This document shows positions 17,974 to 26,397 of a stretch of DNA of 64,000 nucleotides, piece by piece. The stretch is taken from NCBI RefSeq assembly GCF_902498995.1, contig NZ_CABVLY010000014.1:124001-188000 (forward strand), read 5' to 3'. The stretch's first letter is position 1; each line of letters starts with the position of its first letter. The DNA comes from Burkholderia anthina. Its GTDB lineage: Bacteria > Pseudomonadota > Gammaproteobacteria > Burkholderiales > Burkholderiaceae. Under the pieces are notes generated by a model. It was not told the origin of the DNA and made no database searches. It was given only the letters and a program-made list of their open reading frames with translations. The position numbers and the translations under genes were made by a program.

Positions 17974-18002
17974 TGGACGCGTTTTTTTGCGGCCGATAGT
18001 AT
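17973..18002 (+). promoter_or_regulatory. Predicted promoter of the porin gene
   Basis: -35 TTGGAC (17973-17978), 18-bp spacer, -10 TAGTAT (17997-18002). The TTGGACGC block is identical to that at the catB promoter. The message would have a leader of about 260 bases before the porin ATG; that leader (18010-18267) contains no convincing gene, though an orphan AAGGAGA motif occurs near 18046. Confidence 0.45.
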
Positions 18003-18267
18003 CGACTCAAACAGTTGCAACCCGAAGAACGGAAACCATGCAACAAGGAGACATCCCCCGATCACATTCCTCGCCCGCCGGCATGGCGCGCAGCGCGCGT
18101 CGTTCCCGGTCCAGTCGTGCCTTTCGGACAATCGTGCCCGCGTTTCGGATCGACGGCCATCCGCCGTCATCGGATCGAATCGCCGGGAAATAAACCGATC
18201 CGATTTATCTCGATCAATTAGTCATACGTAGTAATCGGAAGCATTCATATTCAGGTTTGGAGACAGC

Positions 18268-19404
18268 ATGAGATTTCAGCATCTCGTTGGCGGAGCTTTG
18301 CTCGGATTCGCGACGACCGGTTTTGCACAAAGCAGCGTGACGTTGTACGGCGTGCTGGATACGGGCGTCGAATACGTGTCGCATGCGAACGCCGACGGCA
18401 AGGGCATCGTGCGGATGCCGTCGATCACCGGCGAGTTGCCGTCGCGCTGGGGGCTGCGCGGTTCCGAGGATCTCGGCGGCGGCTACAAGGCGGTGTTCGC
18501 GCTCGAAAGCGGCTTCAACGTCGGCAACGGCACGATGGGGCAGGGCACGCGCCTGTTCGGCCGGCAAAGCTGGGTGGGGATCGAAAGCCCGTACGGCACG
18601 CTGTCGTTCGGCCGCCAGTACACGATGACGTACTACGCGGTGCTCGATTCGGACCTGCTCGGCCCGAACATCTACGGGCTGCCGTCGCTCGATGCGTACA
18701 TTCCGAACGGCCGCGCCGACAACGCCGTCGCGTGGCGCGGCAAGTTCGGCGGCTTCACGGCCGGCGCGATGTATTCGTTCGGCCGCGATTCGGCCGGCAC
18801 CGGCAACTCGCCGGGGCAGGGCACCTGCGCGGGCCCGACGCCCGGCGACACGACCGTGTGCCGGCTGTGGTCCGCGATGCTGAAGTACGACTCGACGGCG
18901 TTCGGCGTGGCCGCGTCGTACGAAGAGCAACGCGGCGGCAGCGACACCGCAGCCGCGAACTTCTTCGACGGCGTCAAGCCGTTGCCGCTCTCCGCGAGCG
19001 GCGACAAGGACGATCGCGCGCAGGTCAACGGCTACGTCAACGCGTTCGGCATGAAGTTCGGCGGGGGCTGGATCGGCCGCTGGGTCGATACCGATGCGTC
19101 GGGCGGCCCGAACCTGCACTCGAACCTGTTCTACCTCACCGCGAACTACTACGTGACGCCCGCGTTCCTCGTCGATACCGGCGTCTATCACGTGACCGTG
19201 TCCGGCCAGGACGCGCGCGCGACGCTGGGCGTGCTGCGCGGCACCTACTTCCTGTCGAAGCAGACCGCCGTGTATCTGCAGGGCGCGTATCTCGCGAACA
19301 GCGCGCATGCGGCGTTCTCGGTCAGCGCCGGCGGCGGCGGCACGACGCCCGCGCCGGGGCAGAACCAGGTCGGCGTGATGGCCGGGATCCGGCACATGTT
19401 CTGA
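18268..19404 (+). CDS. Outer-membrane general porin (OmpC/Porin_4 type)
   Basis: 378 aa. A signal peptide of about 20 residues ends GFA before QSSVTLYGVLDTGVEY, the standard mature start of beta-proteobacterial trimeric porins. Motifs SRWGLRGSEDLGGGYKAVFALESGF and RLFGRQSWVGI follow, and the chain ends with Phe, as needed for Bam-dependent insertion. GGAGACAGC precedes the ATG. The upstream LysR-type boxes suggest that it admits benzoate or related aromatics; that role is inferred from regulation only. Confidence 0.9.
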   Translation: MRFQHLVGGALLGFATTGFAQSSVTLYGVLDTGVEYVSHANADGKGIVRMPSITGELPSRWGLRGSEDLGGGYKAVFALESGFNVGNGTMGQGTRLFGRQSWVGIESPYGTLSFGRQYTMTYYAVLDSDLLGPNIYGLPSLDAYIPNGRADNAVAWRGKFGGFTAGAMYSFGRDSAGTGNSPGQGTCAGPTPGDTTVCRLWSAMLKYDSTAFGVAASYEEQRGGSDTAAANFFDGVKPLPLSASGDKDDRAQVNGYVNAFGMKFGGGWIGRWVDTDASGGPNLHSNLFYLTANYYVTPAFLVDTGVYHVTVSGQDARATLGVLRGTYFLSKQTAVYLQGAYLANSAHAAFSVSAGGGGTTPAPGQNQVGVMAGIRHMF

Positions 19405-19411
19405 GCACGCG

Positions 19412-19441
19412 GTCGCGGGCGGCGCACGAACCGCCCGCGAC
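19412..19441 (+). terminator. Hairpin after the porin gene
   Basis: An 11-bp perfect GC stem (GTCGCGGGCGG with its complement) and 8-base loop, starting 8 bases after the porin stop. No clear U-tract follows. It may end or protect the porin transcript. Confidence 0.5.
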
Positions 19442-19522
19442 GCGATGCGATGCACGCGGCTGTCGTGCGTGCGGACGCGGTTCGATAGACGCGCGACGCG
19501 ATATGCGCGGCGGCCTCGCTCT

Positions 19523-20119
19523 TCAGCGATGTAGCGCCGCGCGCAACCGCCTCACATCCTGCTCCGATACCGGCGCGGCCCGATTCCCCCGCGCGCCGCG
19601 GACGTAGCTGACCACCGCCGCGATCTCGCTGCTGGTGAGCGCGCCGCGCATCGCCGGCATCCGCTGCACGGGCCCGTGCGTGCCGGGCGCCGGCCGCGCG
19701 CCTTCGACGACGATCCGGATCGCGCTCGTCGGGTCGGCCGCGAGCACGGCCGAATTGCCCGCGAGCGGCGGCCCGTGATCGGGCACGCCGTTGCCTTGCG
19801 CACCGTGGCAGCGCGCGCAGAAGCCTGCATACACGCCGGCCCCCGGCGCCTGCTGGCCGCCTTCCGGGCGCGGCCCGGCGGGCGTCGAGCGCGCGCCGCC
19901 GACACCCAGCGGGTTGGTCGCCGCAGTCGGTTGCGAAGGCAACGATTTCAGGCAGGCCGCGATCGCATGGCGGTCGGCGTCGGTGAGCAGCGCGAACCGC
20001 AAGTGTTGACGGAAAATAGCATTCTCGACAAATTCGGACTCGTCTAATTGTTGTCTTGACTCCGGCCAATTAATGTCCAGCGGGGTATCCGCCGACATTT
20101 TGGGAGGGGCTATTGGCAA
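19523..20119 (-). pseudogene. 5'-truncated cytochrome c (C-terminal half)
   Basis: The frame contains one haem site CARCHG (about residue 102), the distal region VQRMPAMRGALTSSEIAAVVSYVRG and, before it, LLTDADRHAIAACLKSLP. The last of these is the linker seen before the final haem domain of multihaem alcohol-dehydrogenase-type cytochromes. No signal peptide or first haem domain is present: sequence upstream of about 20030 is unrelated and overlaps the vgrG leader. The gene appears to have lost its 5' half when the T6SS island arrived on its right. It could still be annotated as an intact frame, but export would fail. Confidence 0.7.
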
Positions 20120-22641
20120 CGAGCACGGTTATTTACGACGCACCCGCGCGCGCGGGCGTCAACATCCATCAGTTCTACAGCCTCGACATCAAGGGCAATC
20201 CCGCTGCCACGCTCGCGGACATCTACGAGTTCGAGGGCGCGCACGGGATCGGTGAGCCGACAAAGTACACAATCCGGTTCACTCATCCCCGGCATGACCT
20301 GTCGCGCGGCGAATTTCTGAACAGAATCGGCACGTTGGTGATCCAGCCCCCGCCGCGCGACCGTTGGAGTCAGCCGGAAGACGCGCGGCGCGTGCAAGGT
20401 GTCGTGACGGGGTTCGCGCTCAAGGATACCCATCGCGATCAATCCCTCTACGAGATTGTGCTGGAGTCCCGGCTGGCGTTGCTGCGTCAGGCGCCAAAAT
20501 GCCGGTTCTTCCTCGACATGACCGTTCGCGAGATCATCGAGCAGATTCTCCGGGAACACGCGTTCAACAAGATTTTTGCCGGCTTTGAATTCGCGCTGCA
20601 CCGTACCTACCGCAAACGCAGCTTCGTGATGCAGTGGGGTGAGGACGACCTGGCGTTCATCACAAGACTGTGCCGCCGCTCGGGCATCTGGTTCGTATGC
20701 GAAGCGGGCGAGCGTTGCGAACGGGTACGCTTTGGCGACGACTATGCGCACTACCGGCGCGATCCCGAGCGCCTGACGGTCGCCTACCGGCCGCGCAGCG
20801 GGCTGGAATCCAGCGGCCTCGAATCCGTCAGCGCACTGCAAATGACCGCAAGGACGCTGCCGGAGACTTATACGGTGCGCACGTTCAGTACGGAGGCGCA
20901 GCTTTCCGAACCGATCGAGGCAATCAGCCCGATCCGTGAGGACCGCACAACATATGGTGACGCATATACGTGGGGGACGCCGAACCAGAGCCAGGACGAA
21001 GCGAACGAGGAAGCGCAACTACGGCGCGAAGCGGCGCTGGCCGAACAGATCGAGTATCGCGGCGAGTGCGACATGCTCGATCTCACGGCTGGTTCCATAT
21101 TGAAGCTGTCGAACAGGGCATTGCCCGATGCGAAGCATGGGTTGCTGGTGGTCCGGATGGTGTGTCGGGCGTCGCGCAAGCAGGCGTATCACGTGACGTT
21201 CGACGCGATACCGTCCGACCGTCAATACCGGCTGCCGTTGAAGACGGAAACGTGGCCGAAGATTCACGGCGTTATCACGGGGACCATCGCGTCGTCGGGT
21301 GGCTGGAAAGACCCATACCTGGACGGTCAGGGTGAATATATCGTTCACCTTCATCTGGACCGCGACACGCGGATGCCCGGTCTGCGAAGTTGCCCGATGC
21401 GTCTTGCCAAGCCATTCGCGGGGCCGAATCAAACGGGCTTTCATTTCGGGCTGGTCGAGGGCACCGTCGTTGGCGTCAGCTTCCTGTGGGGCTGCGTCGA
21501 TTTGCCGTTCATCAGCCACGTGCTCCATACCGCGCAGCACACGGACCCGATCATCTCGGGCGTTCCGTGGGGCACGCGCAATACCCTGCGGACCCGTTCG
21601 AACAACACGCTGGAGATGGACGATCGGGATGGTCGCGAACACATCAAGCTGGCGACGGAGCATGGCAAGACGCAGCTGAATCTCGGTCACACGGTGGACC
21701 GCGACCAAAAGCCGCGTGGCGAAGGCTTCGAACTGCGCACTGACAATCGCGGACACGTGCGCGCGGGTGGCGGCATATTGATATCGGCCGACCGGCAGGA
21801 GAAGGCGCGGGGCGAACAGACCGACATGCGTTCCGCGACCGACCAGTTCCAGCTTACGCAAGCGCATGCGCAGGGGTTGGCAGAGGCTGCGGCGGTGGCG
21901 AAAGCCGAGATCGCGGATCTGCGGGCAGAAAACGCGTGGCTCAAAGACGAACTGGCGGGCCTGAAAAAGTCGGTAATCGCGTTGTCCGCGCCGGCCGGCA
22001 TTGGCCTGGCGACACCCGACCGCGTGATGGTGTCGGCCGGCAAGGACGTGAGCGTCGCCACGTCGTCGCGATTCAACGTGAATGCGATTCGACATGTCGC
22101 CATCGCCGCCGGCGACGTGTTGTCGCTGTTCGCGAACAGGATGGGCATTCGTCTGTTCGCCGCACGCGGCAAGGTCCGGATTCAGGCGCAGTCGGACGCG
22201 ATGGAACTGGTGGCACGGCAGAACATGCAATTGAGCAGCGCGGCGGGCACGCTGACGGCGAACGCGGCCAATGGCGTTGTGCTCAGTGGCGGCGGCACGG
22301 CTTACGTCAAGGTGCAGGGCGATAACGTCGAGATCGGCGGTGCGGGGCGCCTGATTCTGAAGATCGTCGAGATTCAGAAGGAAGGTCCGGGCGCGCTGTC
22401 GCTGCCATTGCCGAAGTTCGATCAAAGCAACGTCACGAATGACGAGCGGTTCATCCTGAGCGACGACGTGACCGGCCGGCCCATGAAGAGCAAGCCGTAC
22501 AAGATCCAGCTGGCGGACGGCCGAATCGTGGAGGGCGTGACGAGCGCGAAGGGCGAAACGTCATTGACGCCGAACGACATTGCACAGGGCATCAAGCTGA
22601 TGCTGTCGAAGAACAACAACGGAGCTCGAGCAAATGGATGA
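20113..22641 (+). CDS. vgrG: T6SS spike protein VgrG
   Basis: 842 aa. The N-terminal gp27-like part covers about 1-370 (FYSLDIKG, DEANEEAQLRREAAL), the gp5 OB-fold about 400-490 (DLPFISHVLHTAQHTDP), then a DUF2345 extension from about 600 with a coiled stretch (EAAAVAKAEIADLRAENAWLKDELAGLKKS). A C-terminal PYKIQLADGRIVEGVTS segment may carry the cargo. The start is TTG at 20113 with GGGAGGGGC upstream; a stop at 20071 rules out longer starts. It overlaps tle3 by 8 bases, which links this spike with the lipase effector. Confidence 0.9.
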   Translation: MATSTVIYDAPARAGVNIHQFYSLDIKGNPAATLADIYEFEGAHGIGEPTKYTIRFTHPRHDLSRGEFLNRIGTLVIQPPPRDRWSQPEDARRVQGVVTGFALKDTHRDQSLYEIVLESRLALLRQAPKCRFFLDMTVREIIEQILREHAFNKIFAGFEFALHRTYRKRSFVMQWGEDDLAFITRLCRRSGIWFVCEAGERCERVRFGDDYAHYRRDPERLTVAYRPRSGLESSGLESVSALQMTARTLPETYTVRTFSTEAQLSEPIEAISPIREDRTTYGDAYTWGTPNQSQDEANEEAQLRREAALAEQIEYRGECDMLDLTAGSILKLSNRALPDAKHGLLVVRMVCRASRKQAYHVTFDAIPSDRQYRLPLKTETWPKIHGVITGTIASSGGWKDPYLDGQGEYIVHLHLDRDTRMPGLRSCPMRLAKPFAGPNQTGFHFGLVEGTVVGVSFLWGCVDLPFISHVLHTAQHTDPIISGVPWGTRNTLRTRSNNTLEMDDRDGREHIKLATEHGKTQLNLGHTVDRDQKPRGEGFELRTDNRGHVRAGGGILISADRQEKARGEQTDMRSATDQFQLTQAHAQGLAEAAAVAKAEIADLRAENAWLKDELAGLKKSVIALSAPAGIGLATPDRVMVSAGKDVSVATSSRFNVNAIRHVAIAAGDVLSLFANRMGIRLFAARGKVRIQAQSDAMELVARQNMQLSSAAGTLTANAANGVVLSGGGTAYVKVQGDNVEIGGAGRLILKIVEIQKEGPGALSLPLPKFDQSNVTNDERFILSDDVTGRPMKSKPYKIQLADGRIVEGVTSAKGETSLTPNDIAQGIKLMLSKNNNGARANG

Positions 22642-24610
22642 TTCAGTTGATCGGTCGGGTGATACGGCGAACACGCCGACCGAAACCCAGCCAAAGCGCT
22701 ATCGGCATGAAGATGCAACCCGCATCGTGCCGATGCAGCGCGATCACCTCGGCCGTCCGTTTTGGGAGTCGTACCTGACGCCAACGGGCTATCAGGTGCG
22801 CGCCGAGGCGCGGATTCCCCCGCATCTGCCCGGTGTCATTATCTTCGTGCATGGCGTGAACTCCGAGGGGGAGTGGTATGACGCGGCGGAGCAGGCGCTT
22901 TGTGCTGGATTGAACGATCGGCTTAACCGACACAGCGAAGCAACGAAGCTAAAAGCGAACGCGTATATCACTAAAGACTCCGATGATCGTCCCATTCCAC
23001 GTCGGATCGATCTCGATAAACGTGGACGTTCACCGGTGATCCGCTTCTTTTGGGGCTACCGAGCGCAAAAAGGCAAGGAGAAAAATTGGCGAATCGCATT
23101 GCGCGATCAGCAGGGCTCCGATTATTGGGCGCCTGAATGTACGCCACACAAGGTCGAGGATCATCGCCAAAACACGCCGTGGTATTGGGGCGGTGGGCCT
23201 TTCCAGAACGGCACGAACAACCTGCAGCAGCTGTGGAGTGAAAAAGGCTTCACGCGCACGATCTACGGCTTCGACCTGCAACGGCTCAACACGGAAGTGG
23301 AGCGGCAGTTGCAGGATGCGCCGCCGCGCGACTACTACGCGCACGCCGCGCAGCGCCTGGCGAACCTGATTGACGAAATTCGGACCCAGTGCCCACGCGA
23401 TACGGTGACGGTGATGTCGCACAGTCAGGGCACCATGATTGCAATGGCGGCCACTGCCTTGTGCAAGACTCGCGCGCCCGATGCATTGTTCGTGATGAAT
23501 TCGCCGTTTGCGGTGGATGACAAGGCCACGGACGCGCTGACGTGCGGGAGTGAGCGACCGACTGCGCAGGCGCGCGTCAACACGTTCCGCCGGATCGCGA
23601 ATCGCATCAAGCGGGACAAGCGCGTCTACACCGAAGAAATGATGGAGCAATTGCACGTCGGTGCAACCCAGGACATGAATTTCTGGCGGCCGGATTTGAA
23701 GCTGCATTACGGCATGCCGGAGCGCGACAATCACGGCCGGTTATACGTCTATTTCACGCCGCATGATCGGGTGATGGGCATCACGTCGCTGCAGAGCATT
23801 GGCTGGCAAGGCATCGGCGATGAACTGCTGACGGAACTGGGCGATACCGTCAAGCAGCGGATGCTGGCGCGTGAAACGGCGGTGGGGGATGAACCAGGCG
23901 TTCGGCGGTTCGGCACACTGCCGCCGACCCCGGAGGAGAAGTTGGTCCCCGGTGCGAAAGCGACGGACTTCTGGAACGGCAATCGTGGACCGGCTGCAGG
24001 GGTGTTCGGTTTGACAAATCTATGGACTGTGCCGAAGCCCAACCAGACCGTCACGATCAATGCCGAGCAGGTACCGAATCCGCTGACGGCGGAGGAGATG
24101 GAGGGTTTTGAAGAGTCACGCAAGATTGCTCCAGCATGGGGGCAGTTTGATGTCGATCCCACTGACCCAAACAAGGGAAAATATCTAGATCCCTCTTTCC
24201 CCAACTTTGCCTCGATGTATGAACGAGAAGAATACAAAACACGCGAAGACGTGTATGCCAACAGCGGGCGCACGCGTTCACTCGAAACACAAGAGGAACT
24301 CCAGGAGCGGATCAACAATTACCGTCCCGAGCCGACCAATCACAGCACGCTGCCGTCGCATGCCGAATTCATGAAACGCGTCGTGGCCTGGGACTTGCCG
24401 ATTGGTTTTTGTGATGCTGCCGAGGACTGGGATTTCTGGGCTCGCCTGATTAAGAAAGCTGACTGGACGCAAGGCTACGATCCGTACTTTACGGATGGGG
24501 TTCTCAAGACTGTCGAAAAGCCAGACGTGATCGACTGGAGGACGGTTGCGGAAGAAAAGAGCCGCGCCGACGCTAAACGCATCGAATGGGGAAATTCTAA
24601 TGGTGCGTAA
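22634..24610 (+). CDS. tle3: T6SS lipase effector of the Tle3 type
   Basis: 658 aa alpha/beta hydrolase. The oxyanion-side strand reads GVIIFVHGVNSEG (67-79), the nucleophile elbow SHSQGT has Ser264, and later blocks (LKLHYGMPERDNHGRLYVYFTPHDRVMG) fit the DUF3274/Tle3 architecture. Tle3 proteins act as antibacterial phospholipases in the periplasm of the target cell. There is no signal peptide, as expected for T6SS cargo. Context supports this: vgrG overlaps upstream and Tli3-type lipoproteins follow, the first starting 11 bases before the stop. Substrate specificity is inferred from the family. Confidence 0.85.
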   Translation: MDDSVDRSGDTANTPTETQPKRYRHEDATRIVPMQRDHLGRPFWESYLTPTGYQVRAEARIPPHLPGVIIFVHGVNSEGEWYDAAEQALCAGLNDRLNRHSEATKLKANAYITKDSDDRPIPRRIDLDKRGRSPVIRFFWGYRAQKGKEKNWRIALRDQQGSDYWAPECTPHKVEDHRQNTPWYWGGGPFQNGTNNLQQLWSEKGFTRTIYGFDLQRLNTEVERQLQDAPPRDYYAHAAQRLANLIDEIRTQCPRDTVTVMSHSQGTMIAMAATALCKTRAPDALFVMNSPFAVDDKATDALTCGSERPTAQARVNTFRRIANRIKRDKRVYTEEMMEQLHVGATQDMNFWRPDLKLHYGMPERDNHGRLYVYFTPHDRVMGITSLQSIGWQGIGDELLTELGDTVKQRMLARETAVGDEPGVRRFGTLPPTPEEKLVPGAKATDFWNGNRGPAAGVFGLTNLWTVPKPNQTVTINAEQVPNPLTAEEMEGFEESRKIAPAWGQFDVDPTDPNKGKYLDPSFPNFASMYEREEYKTREDVYANSGRTRSLETQEELQERINNYRPEPTNHSTLPSHAEFMKRVVAWDLPIGFCDAAEDWDFWARLIKKADWTQGYDPYFTDGVLKTVEKPDVIDWRTVAEEKSRADAKRIEWGNSNGA

Positions 24611-25366
24611 CCTCGTTATTGTCGCGCTGATGCTGCTGATGCAGGCCTGTAGTGCACAGCGTCCGTATTCATTCAGTCTCGCGGACTTTCTGAGCGCCAA
24701 GGAACTGCCTTACGACTCGCCACCCCAAGTCATTTACCGGCTTGACGATCACCGTTTCGTGACGCTGGAGCGGTATCGTGATTGCCATCATGGTGAATCG
24801 TTTTATAACGATACTAAGGCGAGAATTCGCATGAGAATCGGAGTTGGACGGATCGAGAATTTTCAAGGGCGATTGATAAATTCGGATCCGACTGGAATTA
24901 ATATAGTGCTGCCCCTATCGTATCCACATCCAATCTCATGTGGCGACCGGGGCTGTACCGTACCCCTACTGTACTCGTCCGATGGCGGAATCACTTTCCA
25001 TCTCTTGACCTACATGCCTCATAGCTTCAGGCCATTCGAGGATTCGAAGCGATATACGATTGCAGCAACGAAAGAAAAACTGTTTGTCGCTCAAGTCGAT
25101 TATGGTGACGAAGACGGCGATCCTTACGTGAAAGAATATCCGTTGCTTCCGAATATCGATTTGAGCAAGCCATATCCTCCGGGCGTACGCAGTTCCACAT
25201 TTATGGCGTCGAAGAGACCTGGCCTTCTTTCGAAGCTTCGCACGCCCTCCGGCCAAGACCGCATCACGTGCGACGCGTCAATCAAGCCGACCAATCCAGA
25301 TGCGCCACTGGTGCGCTAATACGCGTGGCCGTTCTGTAAGAGACAAGATCATGAAAAATCCGATCT
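24588..25366 (+). repeat. Tandem duplication, unit 1 (tle3 tail + immunity gene + start of PAAR gene)
   Basis: Begins at TGGGGAAATTC in the last codons of tle3 and ends after a vestigial copy of the PAAR ribosome site and first codons (AAGATCATGAAAAATCC, 25345-25361). The second unit starts directly at TGGGGAAATTCC. Ends of the units are nearly identical, the middle is diverged. Confidence 0.8.
24600..25319 (+). CDS. Tli3-type immunity lipoprotein, copy 1
   Basis: 239 aa. A short signal peptide with lipobox LMQAC gives lipidation at Cys17, so it should sit in the periplasm facing the membrane where Tle3 acts. The start overlaps the tle3 stop by 11 bases. Conserved parts are the N-terminal SLADFLSAKELPYDSPPQVIYRLDDHRFVTLERYRDC and the C-terminal block from EDSKRYTIAATK to the end. 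The middle third (about 74-142) differs strongly from copy 2. AT content is visibly higher than in flanking genes, which suggests transfer. Immunity is inferred from position and lipobox. Confidence 0.75.
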   Translation: MVRNLVIVALMLLMQACSAQRPYSFSLADFLSAKELPYDSPPQVIYRLDDHRFVTLERYRDCHHGESFYNDTKARIRMRIGVGRIENFQGRLINSDPTGINIVLPLSYPHPISCGDRGCTVPLLYSSDGGITFHLLTYMPHSFRPFEDSKRYTIAATKEKLFVAQVDYGDEDGDPYVKEYPLLPNIDLSKPYPPGVRSSTFMASKRPGLLSKLRTPSGQDRITCDASIKPTNPDAPLVR

Positions 25367-26150
25367 GGGGAAATTCCAATGGTGCGTAACCTCGTTATTT
25401 TCGTGCTGATGCTGCTGATGCTGCTGATGCAGGCCTGTAGTGCGCAGCGTCCGTATTCATTCAATCTCGCAGATTTTCTGAGCGCCAAGGAACTGCCTTA
25501 CGATTCGCCGCCCCAAGTCATTTACCGGCTAGACGATCACCGGTTCGTGACGCTGGAGCGGTATCGTGATTGCTATCACGGCGAGACGTTCTATAACGAT
25601 ACGAAAGCCGGTATCCGTAGGAAGCTTGGACGGGGAACCGTCGAGAATTTCCAGGGGAGGGTCATTAATGCTGATCCGACCGGAATGAATCTCGCGTTTC
25701 CATCCGCAGTCGCACCCTATACAGTTTGTGGCGACCGAGGATGCAACCCCGTCATGGCGTACTCAACGGATGGCGGCAACACGTTTCATGGAATGGTGTA
25801 TGCGAGGTACATCTATAAACCATTCGAGGATTCGAAGCGATATACGATTGCAGCAACGAAAGACAAGCTGTTTGTCGCTCAAGTCGATTATGGTGACGAA
25901 GACGGCGATCCTTACGTAAAAGAATATCCGTTGCTTCCGAATATCGATTTGAGCAAGCCATATCCTCCGGGCATACGCAGTTCCACATTTATGGCGTCGA
26001 AGAGACCTGGCCTTCTTTCGAAGCTTCGCACGCCCTCCGGCCAAGACCGCATCACATGCGACGCATCAATCAAACCGACCAATCCAGATGCGCCACTGGT
26101 GCGCTAACGCGCATGTCCCGCTCTGCAAGGAACAAGATCATGAAAAATCC
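25367..26150 (+). repeat. Tandem duplication, unit 2
   Basis: Starts at the TGGGGAAATTCC junction and runs to the start of the intact PAAR gene. Its ribosome site AACAAGATCATG corresponds to the vestige at the end of unit 1, so the duplicated segment ran from the tle3 tail to PAAR codon 4 or 5. Confidence 0.8.
25379..26107 (+). CDS. Tli3-type immunity lipoprotein, copy 2
   Basis: 242 aa paralogue of the preceding gene. The signal peptide has one extra MLL unit (a 9-bp slip in ATGCTGCTG), and the lipobox LMQAC is kept. The C-terminal third is almost identical to copy 1, while residues about 77-145 have diverged (for example NLAFPSAVAPYTVCGDRGCNPVMAYSTDGGNTF in place of the copy 1 stretch). 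It may protect against a related lipase carried by other strains. It is followed 32 bp later by the PAAR gene. Confidence 0.75.
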   Translation: MVRNLVIFVLMLLMLLMQACSAQRPYSFNLADFLSAKELPYDSPPQVIYRLDDHRFVTLERYRDCYHGETFYNDTKAGIRRKLGRGTVENFQGRVINADPTGMNLAFPSAVAPYTVCGDRGCNPVMAYSTDGGNTFHGMVYARYIYKPFEDSKRYTIAATKDKLFVAQVDYGDEDGDPYVKEYPLLPNIDLSKPYPPGIRSSTFMASKRPGLLSKLRTPSGQDRITCDASIKPTNPDAPLVR

Positions 26151-26397
26151 CGTTTGTCTCGGTGACCCGACAACGCACGGCGGCACCGTCAAATCCGCCT
26201 CGTCCACGTTCACCCTCGACGGCCGCAAGGTAGCGTTGCTGCACGACGTTGTGTCGTGCCCTGAGCACGGCGACAACCGCATCATCGAGACGGGTGTCGG
26301 CTATAGCGAAGGCGGGCGCCGGTGGGTCGTTGATCGATGTCGCACGGAGTGCGGCAGTCAGGTCATCGCCGAATCGCCGGGAGTGTCGATCGCATGA
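26140..26397 (+). CDS. PAAR-domain spike-tip protein
   Basis: 85 aa. The chain starts MKNPVCLGDPTTHGG and has CGSQVIAESPG near the end, the typical start and finish of PAAR proteins. PAAR caps the VgrG trimer with a metal-bound cone. No extension is fused, so the lipase effector probably travels by binding VgrG or PAAR rather than by fusion. The stop overlaps the next start (ATGA). Confidence 0.85.
   Translation: MKNPVCLGDPTTHGGTVKSASSTFTLDGRKVALLHDVVSCPEHGDNRIIETGVGYSEGGRRWVVDRCRTECGSQVIAESPGVSIA

Noticed and set aside
18036..18193. Small gene between the LysR boxes and porin
   Set aside because: The frame after the AAGGAGA motif is Arg/Ser-rich with no conserved pattern.
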